Shown piece after piece: positions 41,596 through 54,167 of a stretch of DNA of 64,000 bases; within the stretch, counting starts at the first letter, position 1, and each line of letters starts with the position of its first letter. Source of the DNA: Arcuatula senhousia. Taxonomy: Eukaryota > Mollusca > Bivalvia > Mytilida > Mytilidae. Under the pieces are notes generated by a model, which ran no database searches, was not told where the DNA came from, and saw nothing but the letters and a program-made list of their open reading frames with translations. A program made the translations under genes and the position numbers. Location: assembly GCA_963971305.1 (NCBI GenBank), contig OZ020308.1, forward strand, positions 21,821,838 to 21,885,837, given 5' to 3'.

Positions 41596-43124
41596 TTGTT
41601 AAATTTGGTTCAAAAGGTTTTAGAGGAATTGCTGTCACAAACATTTAAACACAGACAGACGTACCAGTCCAAAACATTAAACATCCCGTCCACGTCTTCG
41701 TTGTGTGGGTTATAGAAAACCCATTAACGAATAACACGCATTTGATTTGTTATAACTCTCATTATTCTGGGCTTTTAAAATATAATTATTATCTACTTTT
41801 TGATTCTTTTTATTTAATTACTTCCTTCTGAAAGGAAATGATAAGTAGTTCAAAGACAATGTTTTACTTACAAAAGGGCTCATCACAAACATTTGCTAAA
41901 GCTTATTTTAATGATAGATTTATGTTGTCTTTAATAATCCATTATCCCTGTGGTGTAATAAACATTCAAATTAAAAAATAATTTAAAAAAAAAGATCTAA
42001 AAAACAAACAATCAAAGAAATTGCATGGTTTACGAGTTTAATGAGACATATGATTTATCAAGATCCCCCCAAAAGGTTTTAAGCGATTTTAATAGGTATA
42101 ATCAGGAATATAGTTAGTACCTTGAAGATACTGGGATGTTCGCGACAGAAACTAAAATATAAACTATAATAATTAAAATCAAAGCGCTTAAGCGTGAAAA
42201 GGCAGAAGTTTATCTCAGCACTAAAATAAAGAACGATCTGCTTTTCACATACTTGAAACATATCAATTTTGTTCGTTGCTCCGTCCACTTTAATATTTGT
42301 TAAGAAATCCGTAATTTGAATCCACCCACTTGAATATATATGGCGTATTAATTAAAATAAAGGTCAAAGGCCAACTATTCCTAAGTGTACATCAACTGGT
42401 GTATCGATATATCAATGTAGTGAACATTATATCACATTTATTATAGGGGTAACAAATGTACTTCTTAGTCAAAACAACCTGTATAACATTTAATACATTG
42501 AAACTGTAATTATACACTATCAATATTCTATAATAGATCCTCTTGAATGAATATTCCGATTTACCCTCTTTAGACGATAAGAAAACACAAAAATCAGATA
42601 GCTATATGACTACATAGGGCTCTACCAAAAAATCGCTCTGGTAAGCAGTCAGCAGCTTTCAATATGACCAGTGGTCGCAGCTCGCGGTTTTGCTAATCAA
42701 GTATCCATGCATTTACGTTATTTGTGATTAAACGCAGCAGTGCTAAGTTTTTGTTAGCTTCCCTGTTGCATGTGTACGATTTCGGGGTTTAACACGTGCG
42801 AGTACATTTTACTTTTATAATTTCTTTCAATTTTCCGCAACCGGCTTTAAAATACAAGCTTAGTCAAAGCTGACTGGGTGCACCTGACACAAATACTACC
42901 TGAGGCTTTGTTCAATCATTGGATAATAATTATAATGAATGTTTCTTCATACCAACAAAATGGAAGCAAAGTATGAAGATAAAACGAAGAAAATACCAAA
43001 TTGCTAAAAAGGACACAAAGTTCATAAGACCAAACCCAAGTCACCAACGCAATTTGAATTTTTTACAAACTTAATTTCCCTGAAGGAGTAGCCAGTACCT
43101 TTAGCTGGAAACAGAAATAGTGCA
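41596..43124. other. AT-rich stretch, nothing firmly recognised
   Basis: Around 42640-42700 AAGCAGTCAGCAGCTTTCAA, then TATGACCAGTGGTC, weakly matches repeat H (12570-12605). Nothing else. Confidence 0.45.
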
Positions 43125-43300
43125 TGGTCAGTGACTTGAATCCTATGCATTGTATTTTTAGTCTTGGGTTGGGTCAATGCAAGACGACGAACAGATACCT
43201 ATGGTTATGTTTAATTTCCATTGTGATTTTTTACATTTCCTTTGTTGAGGTAAGTTGTGCCGCGTACACTTATTCCACATCTCTCTATCGTATATTGGTT
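43125..43300 (-). repeat. Dispersed repeat H, inverted relative to 12488-12665
   Basis: CCTATGCATTGTATTTTTAG, GTCAATGCAAGACGACGAAC and GTACACTTATTCCACATCTC pair with the 12.5 kb copy on the opposite strand. Confidence 0.5.
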
Positions 43301-43742
43301 ATGAAAGGTCAAACTTAGTAACGAAAGACAATGCATCTTCATTGCAACAGTTACTAACATCTGTTGTTACATAACAAATTAAAAAAAGTTATAGCCAATA
43401 AATGTTGCTACACATAGCACAAGTACGCAACACAAATCAGCTCAATTAAAAATCCATAACTAAAAAAAAATTAAGCTCTTAATATAACCGGTGGTTGCAT
43501 CTTGTACTCTTGTATTAACCATGCCCCAAGATCAAAAATAGAATGCTCGATATACTACTACACAATAATAAGACTTAGTATAATAAGTATAATTTATTAC
43601 ACCAAATCATGGGCCCTCGAAAGAGCATATATAAATACATAATTCGTACATGAAAAATAATAATCTGACAATAATAATGGAAATAAAATAAACAAATTAT
43701 AAAACAAACAATAGTTACACATGTAGCATGATTCGTGACGAT

Positions 43743-46700
43743 TCATAATCTACTAACAGTCTCTCGTATTTGAAAACATTTTTGGGTATAAGATGCTAAC
43801 ATATTGCATACATTCTCGTTTTCACAAGATAACAACCAGATAAATTTGTTAGTTAAGTCTAAGTGTTGAAAGTTTAAGCAAAGTTTCTCTACTTCACTGA
43901 ACAGATTTGCCCGCTCTACAGTGTACGAGGGACAGTGCATAAGAAAATGTATCTCGTCTTCGATTTCCTGTGTATAACAAAGTTTGCAAAATCGATTATT
44001 TTTGTTTATATTTAAATACCTGTCTTTCTCTATCGCCAATTTATGGGCACTTTTTCTAAACTGTTTCAGACACTTCCTTGTAGAGAAAGATTTTATACAG
44101 TGCAAATAAGGTTCTCGTTTGAAAGATTCTTTGAATCTACAATACGTTCTTAATTTTCCTTGTTTTTAATACCATTTTCAACTAATTGATCTTTCCAACG
44201 ACTTTTGAATCTGTTAATTAACAACAGACGTACTTTATCTACATTGCAATTATCTAAGTTGATTTTCAGTATGTTCTTAATTTGGAATATAAAATTGTAC
44301 CAAGTTTTTACACCTTTATCACTCAACATTTTGCTCTCCTGTAAACATTGGTGTAGTAAATGATCATGCTCAAAATCTAATATTCTCTAGTAGAATTGTA
44401 CGACCGAACATATGATGTCAATGTGATAGGGAAATCTCCATAGTTCTCCAATAACTGCAATATTTGTTGATTTCTTATTTACTCCAAGAATGTATTTATA
44501 AAACTTATTGCATAAAGTATTAAATTCATACTTCTCATATTTGTTTTCAAATTCATCATTCACAGATGTTAAAGTACCCCATATTTCAGAGGCGTAAAGT
44601 AAAATAGGTTTGATGGTGTGGTCAAAGATATGCAAGTTTGTGTCAATTTTTGGTTTGATATCTCCAAGCATGCCTTTTAGTTTGAATAATGCTTTTAAAG
44701 CTCTCTGGTATAAATCTTTTCTTGCGTGACAAAAGCTTCCAGAGGCAGAAAATATTATACATAGATATTTATATGTTTTGACATTTTCGAGCAAGGTTCC
44801 TTATAAACTAAAAGTTTCCTTTAGTATTTTCCCGCTCTTATTGAAAATTAAGAATTTCGTCTTTCTAATGTTAATCTGTAGACACCATTCTTTACAATAC
44901 TTGTCATTCTTATTCAAACAATTTTGTAAACCAAGTTTACTATTTGATAATAATACAACATCGTCTGCATATAACAAGCAGTTCAAGGATCTATTACCAA
45001 TTTTAACTGGACAACACTCGTTGTCAATCACCTCTGGTAGATCATTAATAAAAATTTTAAACAAATTTGGTCTTAAATTATCTCCTTGTCGTACACCACT
45101 ATCAGATGTAAAAAAAACTTTATCAGCTTACCATTTATTTTTACACAAAGTAAATTATCTTTATACATATTTTTAATGACATCATAAAATGGACCCCCTA
45201 TGCCAATTTGTCTAAGTTTGAATAACATCGCTGAATGTATTACCGTGTAAAATGCTTTTTTAAAGTCAATAAAGCAAGAATATAGATATTGTTTACTTGT
45301 TGTGTATTTTTCTGTTAAGGTCCGCAAAATGAACATATGATCAGAAGTCATTGATTTTTTTTCTGAAATCCAATTTGTGATTCATGTATGATTTTATTTT
45401 TCTGTAAGAAACTATCCAATCTGCAATTTAATACGGCATTAAATAATTTTGCCACACAACTCATCATAGTTATACCTCTATAATTTGATGGATCTGTGGA
45501 CATCCCAGATTTAAATATAGGGTATATATATCCACCTTTCCATTGTATAGGATAGACTCCCCTAGTCAATATACTATTGAATATTTTAATAAAAGATGGC
45601 ATCAGCACATTTACTCCACATGTAAGCATTTCATTTGAGATGCAGTCTATGCCTGTTGATTTTTTATTTTTCAAAGTTTTAATTGCTCTAAGAATTTCAG
45701 CCTCTGTTATTCTAAAGTCTAATTCAGAGAAAGATTGATATTTTTCCGCATTTTCAAGCTTCTTGCATATTTCATCTACACGATCTCTAAACCTTTCTGG
45801 GATCTTATTTAAGCTTTCAAAGTGTTTTACCCAGTCATCTGAGGACACATTGTCTTCCTTTGACTGTTTGTCTTTATCATTTTTAAGATTATTGAGTAAA
45901 TCCCAATACTTTGAAGATTATTCTGATGTAAATTATCAAGTCTATCTATCCTCCTCAAACTTTCTATATTGTTTCTTACACATTTTACTATACATTTTTC
46001 TGAATTTAAAGAAATTCCCCCTAATGCAGGGGTCATTTGGAAATTTTGATAATAAGCTACTTTTATGATCAAGTTCTTTCCTCATGAGGTTTAAGTTGTT
46101 ATCATACCAAGGTTTTGGTTTCTTAAATGATTTCTTTTTGGAAGGTTTCTTTTTCAGGGACCTATTAGCTCCCGATATTAACACGTTTTCCAAAAGATCA
46201 ACAACAATTTTTATATCTTCATCACAACAGATATCCTTATTTTCAATATCTTTCAATTTTGACTGAACAATATCACTTTTTAAACTGTTAGAAAAAAGTT
46301 CTGATGAAAATCCATTCCATTTGAATCTAGATGGAAATTCTGTTAATTTGTCTGACTCGTCTTCATATTTAACTATATTACAAGTTAGTCTAACTGAGAT
46401 TTTTGAGTGATCTGAAAGACGTAGGTATGGTTCATCTACATGGAAATATAAGACCTGGTTTAACAATTCCTCTGATGCAATACAGTAATCAACAACACTA
46501 TTCCCATTGTATTGGTAAGACGTCAATTTACAATTGAAATCGCCTAATGTTCTACCATTAAGAATTCTTAATCTGGCAGCAATGCACAAATCTAATAGAT
46601 CTTTACCCCTTGTACATATCTTAGAATCTTGACTTGAACGAAAGTTTTTAATGTTGTCTGTAGTATAATTGTCAAACATAGGAACGTGATCATCATTATC

Positions 46701-47211
46701 ATCATTTGTAATAAAATCTATATTGGAACCTGTTCTTGCGTTAAAATCTCCTAAAACTAACACTTCACCTTTATCTCTACATTGAATTATATCCTCATTT
46801 AGTAAATTCAAAGTGTCTTCATCGTTATGTTTGTAAAATGTTGAATTGACAGGTGGATTGTGCAAAACATAAAAATATGTTATCATCTAATCCAAAGTAA
46901 TCCTTATCCAACAAAAGCCATTGAAATTCAGAACTTGTGTTTTTTAAGTACTTAACGCCTTTTTTAATTTATCGCTAGACCACCATAATCTTGTTTATGA
47001 GAGACAGATTTAACCCTATTTATAGAGTGAACAATAAAATGATCTAAATGAATATCTGAACCATCGCATTTTGTTTCTGCTAAGGCAAAAATGTCAAAAT
47101 TTTCAATTGATTTCAAGAAACAATCATCACGAGTCTTATTACATGTTTAGATAAGATTTTATGAATATTCCAAAACCCTATATTTAATGTAAAGTTAGTG
47201 CATGAATTCAT
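43743..47211 (-). pseudogene. LINE ORF2: endonuclease plus reverse transcriptase, frameshifted
   Basis: ATG at 47211 on the minus strand (MNSCTNFTLNIGFWNIH). Blocks in order: endonuclease/exonuclease/phosphatase fold with FWNI, LAETK (catalytic Glu), LGDFNARTGS and LSDHSKI (catalytic Asp-His, about 46420). Then the RT: TLKNKKSTGIDCISNEML, WKGGYIYPIFKSG, NYRGITMMSCVAKLF, IGFQKKNQ, CFIDFKKAFYTV (catalytic Asp), IFINDLPEVI and LLYADDVVLLSNS (YADD, about 44970). A C-terminal knuckle FCKLCYTQEIEDEIHFLMHC (Cx2C..HxxxxC; about 43930-43985) and a stop at 43743 follow. About 1150 codons, roughly six frameshifts or stops (for example near 46900, 45930, 45350, 45080, 44795, 44390), so inactive, but every catalytic motif remains readable. 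Clade not assigned. Confidence 0.85.
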
Positions 47212-47238
47212 CTGACCTTATGACAGTTAATACCAGTT

Positions 47239-47860
47239 TTATCCATATTGTGGTTTCGGTCGCCTCGGCATGTTCGGTAGACTACGGCGAACATCGGAAA
47301 ATCCCGGGACTGATACGATACAGTCCTTCAAATTCCCTGAGAATATGTACGTACCCAACTTTGTAAGATGTATCCCATCAGTGACAAGAATTCCTCTTGC
47401 TGGTCTTCCACGGTAAGACAAGTTGCTGTTATCGCATATGGAGATGAAAGAAACACTAGAGAATTTCTCCTTTGCTAATGCATTTAGCTTTTCGACTTTG
47501 TTGTTGACCACATTATCTGCCTGCGGTAGTCCTAAAGAGATGACAACTTTAGCATGCGGATGTCTGAAATTGATAGCATTAATCAGACCACCCATTTCCT
47601 CAATGCACTCTTCGGCAGTCTTGTCTTTTATATCGTTACCAAATAAATGTAGAATTATAACATCTGGTCTGACATCCTTCGATTCCAGAAAGTAGTGTCC
47701 AATTTGTTTGAGTCCTCCGTTCTTTCTTGATTTCGGATCGGTGAGTTCTCGGTTGACTTACATCTTTGTCTTGAATAGGTTTATCCTCGGATGTCTCCCC
47801 AATATGAAAAGACACCATTATGGACGTAAAACATTTACATGTACTCGTACATAAAGACGG
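47239..47860 (-). pseudogene. LINE ORF1 with SGNH-esterase-like domain
   Basis: Ends at a TAA (47239-47241), 27 bp before the ORF2 ATG. It carries GGLKQIGHYFLESKDVRPDV, VIILHLFGND (GND block), HPHAKVVISLGLPQADN, KVEKLNALAKEKF and RGRPARGILVTDGIHLTKLG. The GND and D-x-x-H (DGIH) blocks are those of SGNH/GDSL hydrolases. One frameshift near 47660 separates the N-terminal part, and the nucleophile Ser block is not identified. Esterase domains in ORF1 are established for CR1-like LINEs, so this pairing fits a known design, but the Cx2C knuckle of ORF2 is less typical there. Confidence 0.7.
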
Positions 47861-47989
47861 CACGGCATGTAAAGGTACAAACATCTTCTTTAAAACGAAA
47901 CCTTGAATAGTACCGGCAAATAAATAAAATTGTGGGGTAAAAACAGAGTTTTGTATGCCAAACCTCCCTTGAACAAAGCACAAAAACAC

Positions 47990-48339
47990 ATTAAATCAAA
48001 GTGGGAACCTAAGACCACTAGAAAACAAGAACAACTTTACGTAGGAAAACTCTTTAAATAACACTACTGTTACATGTATTGGCAAAACGTTAGAAGCTTC
48101 TTCCCTCATATGCAAAAAGTAAACCATTAGTTCATGTATAATAAAAAATAGGAAAATTAATATTTTAGTGATGGATTTTTACACAGAAACCAACAAGTGT
48201 GTATCAACAGATTGGGGTTATACATAGTTTACGCTAACCTATTAACCAATTGTAGTTGTTGATCGTCAGTCCACACGTGCTTTAAAAATACATGTTAAAT
48301 GAAGAAAAAATCATTTGATAAAATAAAAATGACAACAAA
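47990..48339. other. AT-rich stretch, nothing recognised
   Basis: May include the 5' leader of the LINE; no boundary found. Confidence 0.4.
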
Positions 48340-48437
48340 ATTCCAGACAATAACTTTTGCTACGTCTGGCGTGCGTTTCGTCTAATCAATTCTCATCAGA
48401 AGCGCTCTACCAAAAATATTGAAAATGCCAAACATGA
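48340..48437 (-). repeat. Mussel-type dispersed repeat G, inverted copy
   Basis: ATTCCAGACAATAACTTTTG, GCGTGCGTTTCGTCT, CTCATCAGAAGCGCTCTACC, AAAAATATTGAAAATGCCAA. Reverse complement of the 26650-26745 copy. Confidence 0.75.
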
Positions 48438-48954
48438 ACAAATGTTTAAATTAAAAAACCAATATGTGTTGTTTCATTTGAATTTATATCAGAACGAATA
48501 AGGATAGTAACAATAACCGTAGTAACGGTTAATAATTGAATCTGTCCTATAGAGGTCACAGTATAAAAAGTAGCTATACTAGTTCACTTGAGATCCATTC
48601 CTTCGTTCACCTGAATACCAACTTCTTCATATTGTCGGTAAGGAAAGGGTAGATATACAAAAATATTCCCGCTACTTGTTTAGGTTTCTTCGCTTCTATG
48701 TCTATTATTGCAATTTTGTATTTTTTTGCACGGATATGTTTTTGAAAGTTAATTCTTGTTTATTTTTATTTGGTGGATATAACAGTACATCTTGTCAGTA
48801 ATTTCAGTCATTTAACATCAAACAATGATAGCAAAATGTTGGATAGTAATATTCTTAATATAAAATATCTAAATTAACTCTGAAATGAGGTCTAAAATAA
48901 AATGGTAGTGCTCGCTTAATTTGAATTAGATTTTGACGATTATTTTTTCTTTAA
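48438..48954. other. AT-rich stretch, nothing recognised
   Basis: No feature noticed. Confidence 0.5.
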
Positions 48955-49621
48955 TTTAAAGGCATATTGTCTACGGCAAACTCGTCTTTTTACTCCCCAA
49001 TTTTTTGGTGTCAATTAGACCGAAATGCAATGAAATGAATATTGAAAAACAAATTTGCCACAAATTTTGCCTCAAAAGTAGTTTATTTTGATCAAAATAG
49101 CTCGACAATATTGATTGATATTTTATTTACCTGCATTACGTCACATTGAAACAGATTTAGACTGAGTAGTTTTAACGCGGACACTAATCGGAATCTCGGG
49201 TTTTGTCCCCGAATACATTGATATGTTGAAAAAATACCAATATATTTCGTGTTTTCCTTTTAAGTCACATTCAAAACTTTATACAGACAATAATTGTCAG
49301 TTTTATTCATCTAGTAGCTCTAATATTCGGCTGCCGTTTTAATTTTCTTCCGAGCTAAAACTTCGAGAAACAGATTATGCACCACGTGCAAGAACTATGG
49401 AAGTTTTCAATCAAAGAAAGTATAGTGCGCATGCTATCTCATGAATATGAATTTTTGTAAAGCTTTACAAATATTATATATATTTTAAATTTTTGAAGTA
49501 ATAAGGTACCCTAATGGTATTTTGAACGTTTGTATCTTTCTAAATAAACAAAACGAATAGTCTGACGACATTTTTTTAGATTTACAAAAAAGTAATTTTT
49601 CGTAGACAATATGCCTTTAAA
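48955..49621 (+). mobile_element. Inverted-repeat DNA element J, copy 1
   Basis: 667 bp bounded by TTTAAAGGCATATTGTCTAC and its inverse GTAGACAATATGCCTTTAAA. Interior non-coding with an 18-bp palindrome TTTGTAAAGCTTTACAAA (49454-49471) and GCACCACGTGCAAG. Copy 2 at 57517-58198 is inverted. The TTTAAA shared at both borders leaves the target duplication (TTAA or similar) ambiguous. No transposase, so a MITE; parent superfamily unknown. Confidence 0.8.
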
Positions 49622-49779
49622 GAAAAAAAATCTGCTCGCCAGATAAAAATTTTCTTTTCTGTGAAATTGACGATTCGAGACACTTTAAATTTTGCGCGCT
49701 CACTACCTGTTTTTAGAAAACTGTCCGACGAATACAGAATCTATTTAGAGTGAATTTATGTCAGTATAGAAATACAGCA

Positions 49780-50105
49780 TTTTAATCCTGAATTAACAAC
49801 TTGCATTTGTACAATGAAAATCATCAACATGAATACTTGTCTGACACACGAAATATATGTGTTTGGATCCATCGTACATTTACTTCCTGTTAACTCAATC
49901 GTTATTTTTTCCGTCACACAAAATCAATTTTGTCCCTCGTTCTATTTGCTCACAACTTGGCAACTATTACACCTAAGTTGCGGATATTTTGTAACGAGCT
50001 TGATATGGACATGATGTAATGTGGGATACATTTTTGGATCCATTAAATATTTACTATGTGCGGTGGGTATCACTAGTGAGCATTGGCTCACATATTTCCT
50101 GGTCT
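49780..50105 (-). mobile_element. Partial P4/P7-family element (P8)
   Basis: Units with GTTTGGATCCATCGTACATT, ACTTCCTGTTAACTCA, TTTTTGGATCCATTAAATAT, and the family end GGTGGGTATCACTAGTGAGC plus the hairpin GTGAGCATTGGCTCAC. One end only. Confidence 0.55.
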
Positions 50106-50128
50106 TTCTTTATTTATTGTATTTGCTA

Positions 50129-50900
50129 TTTTATTTTCAAAGTACTTTGTGTTGTAAATGTTTTAAAGTGTATATTTTTAGCATTGTAGTTTAGATATTA
50201 TAGTCATTCATTAAAATTGTATGTACATGTAAGAATATTGATATTTTTATTGCAACCCTTGTCCTTGTATTTTTTTAAATGACATATAATTTCTTTGTTG
50301 CAAAAACTTTTAATTGAAGCCCAAGAGGAAGTTCCGTCAACTTCATTAATTAATGCTAAACCTAGCCCATATTAAGTTATGAAGAAAAGTACATGTAAAT
50401 TGATTGCTATTTTGATTGCCCTCCTGTTCGATCTTGATTGGTTTTGAGTACTTTGCATATACAGCATTGCCAATTTACTCGTTTTATAAAAGTTTTGCCA
50501 AAATTTATGGGATGCAGCACCGTTAAAATAGAAACGGGTACTTTAAAAATAAAAATGTAAATGAAAGAGTATGTTTTGTATGTAAAACAAAAGTAGAAAA
50601 TGCAAAACATGTTATTTTATCATGTCAATTATATGCAAATTCACGCAATTTATTGTTTACAGCAAAATATATTGTTAATGATATTAATATATCATTTGAT
50701 GATGATACATTGTAAGTTTAATAATTTAATTTCAAAATACTGATTTTCATGATCTGCTATAATTTCTTAATTAGACAGTAGTCTTAGTAATATGTGTTTA
50801 TGTTTTAGTATGTTTAACTTATTTTTCTTTCTTTCTTTCTTGAATGTATTTTCTATTCTATTTCTAAAAGTACTTTGTGTTGTAAATGTTTTAAGAAACT
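50129..50900 (+). repeat. Duplicated 3'-region motif around the 50.4-50.7 kb LINE scrap
   Basis: AAAGTACTTTGTGTTGTAAA then TGTTTTAA occurs at 50137-50165 and again at 50867-50895, on either side of the LINE C-terminal fragment. It may be the LINE 3' UTR in two partial copies. Confidence 0.45.
50440..50716 (+). pseudogene. LINE C-terminal zinc-knuckle fragment
   Basis: The plus strand reads VLPKFMGCSTVKIETGTFK and then NERVCFVCKTKVENAKHVIL, SCQLYANSRNLLFTAKYIV, to a TAA at about 50714-50716. The Cx2C...HxxxxC knuckle after an IETGxF/Y segment is the C-terminus of the same broad LINE type as the 43.7 kb element. Upstream RT sequence is lost. Confidence 0.75.
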
Positions 50901-51384
50901 AGTAATTTATTTAGCATAGTCTCTTATATTTCTTAAAAGAATGGCACTCAGATACCTTTATTTGTGACTTTTATGTATAATGAATTTGTATATTGATTTA
51001 GAAGTAGTGAGACTTTAATATGTATCAATTTATATAGACTGTCCAGGTAGATTCAAAGGACAAGGTACGGGAAGGGCCATATTTGGCCCCTTAGTTTTTG
51101 GAAAATAAAATCCTAAGTGAAAAATAGTAATTTCATTTAAAGTTTAGGTTGGGTGGTGTACTTTTTTGACTATGGGTTTTATTTTATGATAATTTACTCA
51201 GTTTTAAAAATAATAGAGGCCTAAAATGGGTCAAAAGAAAGAAATCGAAGAAAATTGTCATCTTTCATACTTATTTTGTTATTTTCAAAGGACTGTGCCA
51301 ATGTAGACCATGCACGTTTCAACTGATTTATACTTAATTGATAGTAAGATTAAGATTCCACGAACAAACAGCCTGGTCTATGTA
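50901..51384. other. Unannotated stretch
   Basis: AT-rich; GGGCCATATTTGGCCCC at about 51076-51092 is a short palindromic motif. No gene seen. Confidence 0.45.
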
Positions 51385-51895
51385 CACGGTGTCCAACCCC
51401 CGTACAGTGCATTCCGGAAGTAGTGCGTTTTTCAATGGTAAACAAGGAAGGAAATTTGAGTGTCCACTAAGAAAACCTTGAATATGAATACATTAAATTG
51501 TTCAAAAATACTTTTTGACTATGATTCGTGTAAAGGAAATCTTTGGTAAAATGAATAAATATACAAATACAAGAATTCTTAATTCTATGTCGTATAATTT
51601 TGAAAACGCATTCGGGTCATGATATTTTATTCGAAAACTCAACAGAAAAATCATACATATTTGGTACTATACAAATATTTAATTAATTTTCTGGGTATCA
51701 ACAGAAACTTTATAAGTATAGTTTTGGAAATCATTCAACAATTGGAGGTAAAACTACATACTTTAAAAGAAAATAGAGATCATAGTTTTTTCTTCACTGT
51801 ACGGCCCGTTGCAATGATACTGTACGGTTCGTTGTGCGTACTCACTCTGAAACTGTACGACCCGTTGCACCTTTTTGCGCATGATGCCTGATGAA
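51385..51895 (+). repeat. Dispersed repeat F, copy 1
   Basis: Opens with a 43-bp block (CACGGTGTCCAACCCCCGTA ... GGAAGTAGTGCG, 51385-51427), identical but inverted at 56565-56607. Closes with three copies of a CTGTACGGnnCGTTG motif (51798-51873). The interiors of the two copies are much more diverged than this 43-bp edge. Confidence 0.65.
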
Positions 51896-52035
51896 AAGTA
51901 TCTTTAAATACGTTTTTAAATATAAAAAAATAGGAGACTTTGTTTTAATTATTACTAGTTAACGTTTCCTAGCGTTAAGAGGCACTGTAAGATATTGTTA
52001 AGCAGTCAAATAAAGACAACAAACAAATAATTAGT

Positions 52036-52495
52036 CTTGTGTGGACCCACGAGATGAATAGGCCCCTAACAGCAGAGCCCAGCTAATCGTAAGAGGCGAC
52101 TAAGGGTCTTGGGATTCTGATATCGGGTCAGTGCTCAGTCTCAGAGAGACGGAACCGTGGCTGAATTTGGTACCGTGGCCCTCGTTCGCGGGGTTCATCT
52201 GGTCTATAATACGGGCACCATGACTGCTGACCATAGTAGGCCAACGTGTGTGGAAAGTGCCACGCTTCATGCACGTAAAATACATGTACCCCTTTGTGGG
52301 CCATCAAGCTAGTGCGTCACATAAGCTAAGTTTTTCGCCTCTCTCCTGTTCTGTTCGAAATTAACTGTTCCCATGTTCCCGCTGACCCCACATTTTTTAT
52401 CATCATTTCATGTTCATTTTATCATACTTTCTTGTCCATGTCCAATAAATAAACTATATAGCGTTGCTTGGGGGTAAATTACAAATCCACTCACT
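52036..52495 (+). mobile_element. Family A element, old diverged copy (A8)
   Basis: Follows A from ATGAATAGGCCCCTAACAGC, CGTAAGAGGCGACTAAGGGT and CTTGGGATTCTGATATCGGG to ATATAGCGTTGCTTGGGGGT and CCACTCACTCA. Many substitutions and small indels; the head is eroded and no target duplication survives. Confidence 0.8.
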
Positions 52496-52543
52496 CATTT
52501 GCTCGGGATATACATGTAGTAGACATTGACTGTGGCTCTATAA

Positions 52544-53033
52544 TATACTCGTCAAAAAAAGTTACGCATAGATAGAAAATTCCCCGTAGGTTTAATGCAA
52601 ATCGAAACAATTTCAAAACATTACTGCCGAGCTTTTCTGCAACCGATTTTCACGAAATAAAATCCAGTAAAAAGAAAACAAAATAAAGATTGTTTGTTTA
52701 ATTTTGAGTAAAATCGTCTCATCGCTGCTTTTTAAGATATTGCAAGTAGAACTCAAGTGTACATTTTACGATTTAATTTCCCGTTTACATCAATGCAAAA
52801 TATTTCGTGAAAAACATTAGTCGTGTTCTACTCGCAATCTCTTAAAAACCATTGAAGTTAGGATTTTGGTCAAAATTAATCAAACAATCTTTATTTTGTT
52901 TTCTTTCTACTGGATTTTATTTTGTAAAAATCGGTTGCAGAACAGCTCGGCAATAATGTTTTGAAATTGTTTCGATTTGCATTAAACCTATGGGGAATTT
53001 TCTATCTATGCGTAACTTTTTTTGAAGAGTATA
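52544..53033. mobile_element. 490-bp inverted-repeat MITE with TA ends (Tc1/mariner-like)
   Basis: Ends TATACTCGTCAAAAAAAGTT and AACTTTTTTTGAAGAGTATA. The arms continue as long imperfect inverted repeats (about 200 bp: GCATAGATAGAAAATTCCCC / GGGGAATTTTCTATCTATGC; CAAATCGAAACAATTTCAAA / TTTGAAATTGTTTCGATTTG). No coding capacity. TA at both borders and the ACTC...CAAAAAAAGTTACGC terminus suggest Tc1/mariner mobilisation, an inference. Confidence 0.8.
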
Positions 53034-54167
53034 TCATTAAATATTATAATAAAACAAAACAAAAAAGCAAAAACAAATAACTATAAAGGAACAATACCCG
53101 GGAGGATAAACTTCCCATATATTTTTGTCTTTGAAATTTCCGGTTGTTACATTGAAATTGTTTATAACACCAGGTTTCTTTCCTTGAACTGCACATGGTC
53201 GATATCCTCGGTTCTGGATTTGTCCTACTCTGTTCGAACGTTTTGGTCTTTAGTACTTTTCGTTCAAAACATTTTGGTTTTGGGTCTTCCAATGTGTTGA
53301 TTCGAATGCAGCTGATAAGAGGTTACTCCTTGAAAGATCGTTATACAGCATAGCCAAATTACTCGTTTTAGTATTTGTATAAATTCCAGTTCCCGTCCGT
53401 AACGGTCCGTACACTAATCACTGCACCAGGCTCTGCGGGTTTCTTTTCAATGGCCTCTTTTTGGTCCCTACTCTCTAAATAAAAAACCATGAAAAGTACT
53501 CACACATACCAAAATGCATTGTGCAACCACATTGTTTATATAATAGTATAGCCTAAATTCTTCTACTTTACTTCACTTTGAAATAGTGCGTACTCATTTA
53601 AACTGGTTTTACAATATTGAAATTGAATTAATTCTTCTAAGAAAAAAATATTACAGAAAATTTTATGTTTTCATGGCTAACTATAGAAAAATTTTGAAAA
53701 TGTATTTAACTAAAAAAAAATATCAAGAATCTTGACGGACTTTATACAAGCCTGTAGCAGTGGGATAATCCTGACCTATTTTTGTCGGGAAGGATAAGCC
53801 TACTGCGAAGGAGTTGGTATGGACGTATGACTGGAATAAGTTTTCGGATATAAAGGTATATGACTGGGTGTACATTTTTAGATTCAAGTATTTTGTGGTT
53901 AGTAAATTAGCAATGGAAGAATTTGAGTAGGTATACGTTCACAGGATCAATACTTGTGCGAATATTTCTGGATTTTCTGACAATTGATTAATACTATAGT
54001 GTATGAATGGTATAAAATATGAGTCTGTTATGTACATTTGTATACGAATCGGTAGGGCTTCAGAAAATCAGCAGCAGGTCCGTAAAAAATCAAAAACAAA
54101 CAAAATCTATAGAAAATAAAACCAAATGAACAAACAAAACAAAACTAGTCGAAGCAGCCACGCTGCA
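53034..54167. other. AT-rich stretch, nothing recognised
   Basis: Overlapping frames on both strands at 53022-53300 have no domain. Confidence 0.45.

Noticed and set aside
44778..45176. 132-codon plus-strand frame
   Set aside because: Antisense to the LINE YADD region at 44.8-45.1 kb; no domain of its own.
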